64,000 nt of DNA, taken from positions 26,339,462-26,403,461 of the forward strand of contig CM055113.1 in the NCBI GenBank assembly GCA_029204225.1, given 5' to 3'. The notes under the pieces are model-generated. The model saw only the letters and a program-made list of their open reading frames with translations. It was not told the origin of the DNA and made no database searches. A program made the translations under genes and the position numbers. This DNA comes from Diphasiastrum complanatum (taxonomy: Eukaryota > Streptophyta > Lycopodiopsida > Lycopodiales > Lycopodiaceae). Below, piece by piece: positions 63,717-64,000 of this stretch; positions within the stretch are counted from its first letter, which is position 1; each line of letters starts with the position of its first letter.

Positions 63717-63965
63717 GGTTCCACCTCTAAATCCTTTTGGACCTCTTGGAATTCATCAAACAAAAGCTTTACACTTGTCTACACTCTAATTGGCACGTGT
63801 TTAGTCTCTTACTCTATTTTGGCTCAATAGTGGCATTACAATGGAAATGCATAATTTGCCATCTATGCCAAATTTATTCCTATCAACATCCTACACCTAG
63901 ATGCTTGATGTAAAAAACATAAGACCCCTATATCTAACATAGATAATCTTTTTCAATTCTTCACA
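63717..63965 (-). repeat. Copia-2 LTR tail, further copy
   Basis: AAGGTTCCACCTCTAAATCC onward matches 62289-62540 with a few differences (for example CTATTGG/CTTTTGG). Ends AATTCTTCACA at 63965. It joins Gypsy-B LTR 3 without any target-like sequence. Confidence 0.88.
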
Positions 63966-64000
63966 CATTTGCCAGGATCGTACACTGATAAGATGTTTAA
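63966..64000 (+). pseudogene. Harbinger transposase, start of another copy (runs off the window)
   Basis: CAT then TTGCCAGGATCGTACACTGA and ATAAGATGTTTAA match 62541-62575 with two visible changes (CATTTG for CAATTG; TTTAA for CTTAA). A third copy of the Copia-2/Harbinger junction, so the unit 62289-63716 is tandemly repeated at least in part. Confidence 0.8.

Overview
This is nuclear DNA from a land plant, almost certainly one with a large, repeat-rich genome. The evidence is plant-type Ty1/copia and Ty3/gypsy (chromovirus) LTR retrotransposons primed by initiator tRNA-Met, a two-gene PIF/Harbinger DNA transposon, a plant GH18 'chitinase 2-like' gene with a TATA promoter, and many long (AG)n/(CT)n tracts. 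The species cannot be named from sequence alone. There are no bacterial-type operons, CRISPR arrays, rRNA genes or convincing tRNA genes.

Layout. 1-5948: copy 1 of a direct segmental duplication, holding a Copia-4 pol fragment, an opposed Copia-6 gag-protease fragment, and non-coding DNA related to the flank of the GH18 gene. 5949-13610: gypsy DNA on the minus strand, namely the 5' end of Gypsy-A (LTR, PBS, leader, broken gag), then Gypsy-B, a 4.7-kb LTR element with no recognisable coding. 13611-28190: a Harbinger element (copy A) whose transposase gene is cut by a complete Copia-1 (14220-20378, with target-site duplication) and by a 5'-truncated Copia-2A. 28191-30876: the integrase-chromodomain end and 3' LTR of a second Gypsy-A. 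30877-37390: the only host-type gene (GH18, 33761-34692, apparently frameshifted) with its 5' flank and promoter, followed by unrecognised DNA. 37391-42858: Copia-3 fused to an inverted duplicate of the GH18 promoter and signal peptide. 43342-49729: a very long CT tract, the badly decayed Copia-5, and a tandem repeat with embedded AG tracts. 49730-56185: Copia-4B and copy 2 of the direct duplication. 56358-64000: Harbinger copy B, an inverted duplicate of copy A, with an intact DNA-binding ORF1 and a transposase split by the internally deleted Copia-2B, then a truncated Gypsy-B LTR and the start of a further copy.

How it fits together. The window is a nested stack. Harbinger came first, Copia-2 inserted into its transposase, the composite was duplicated in inverted orientation, each arm then lost different parts, and Copia-1 later entered arm A. 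Several breakpoints fall in or next to (AG)n tracts. No new defence or metabolic system was found. The most unusual items are an in-frame fusion of the GH18 secretion signal to a copia protease start, a cluster of spaced palindromes at 31905-32300, the Gypsy-B tandem LTR array, and an in-frame gag-to-reverse-transcriptase deletion derivative with both LTRs. Identity statements come from reading by eye, not from alignment scores. Some ORF starts quoted here are TTG codons at the edge of an open frame; these are flagged where they matter.
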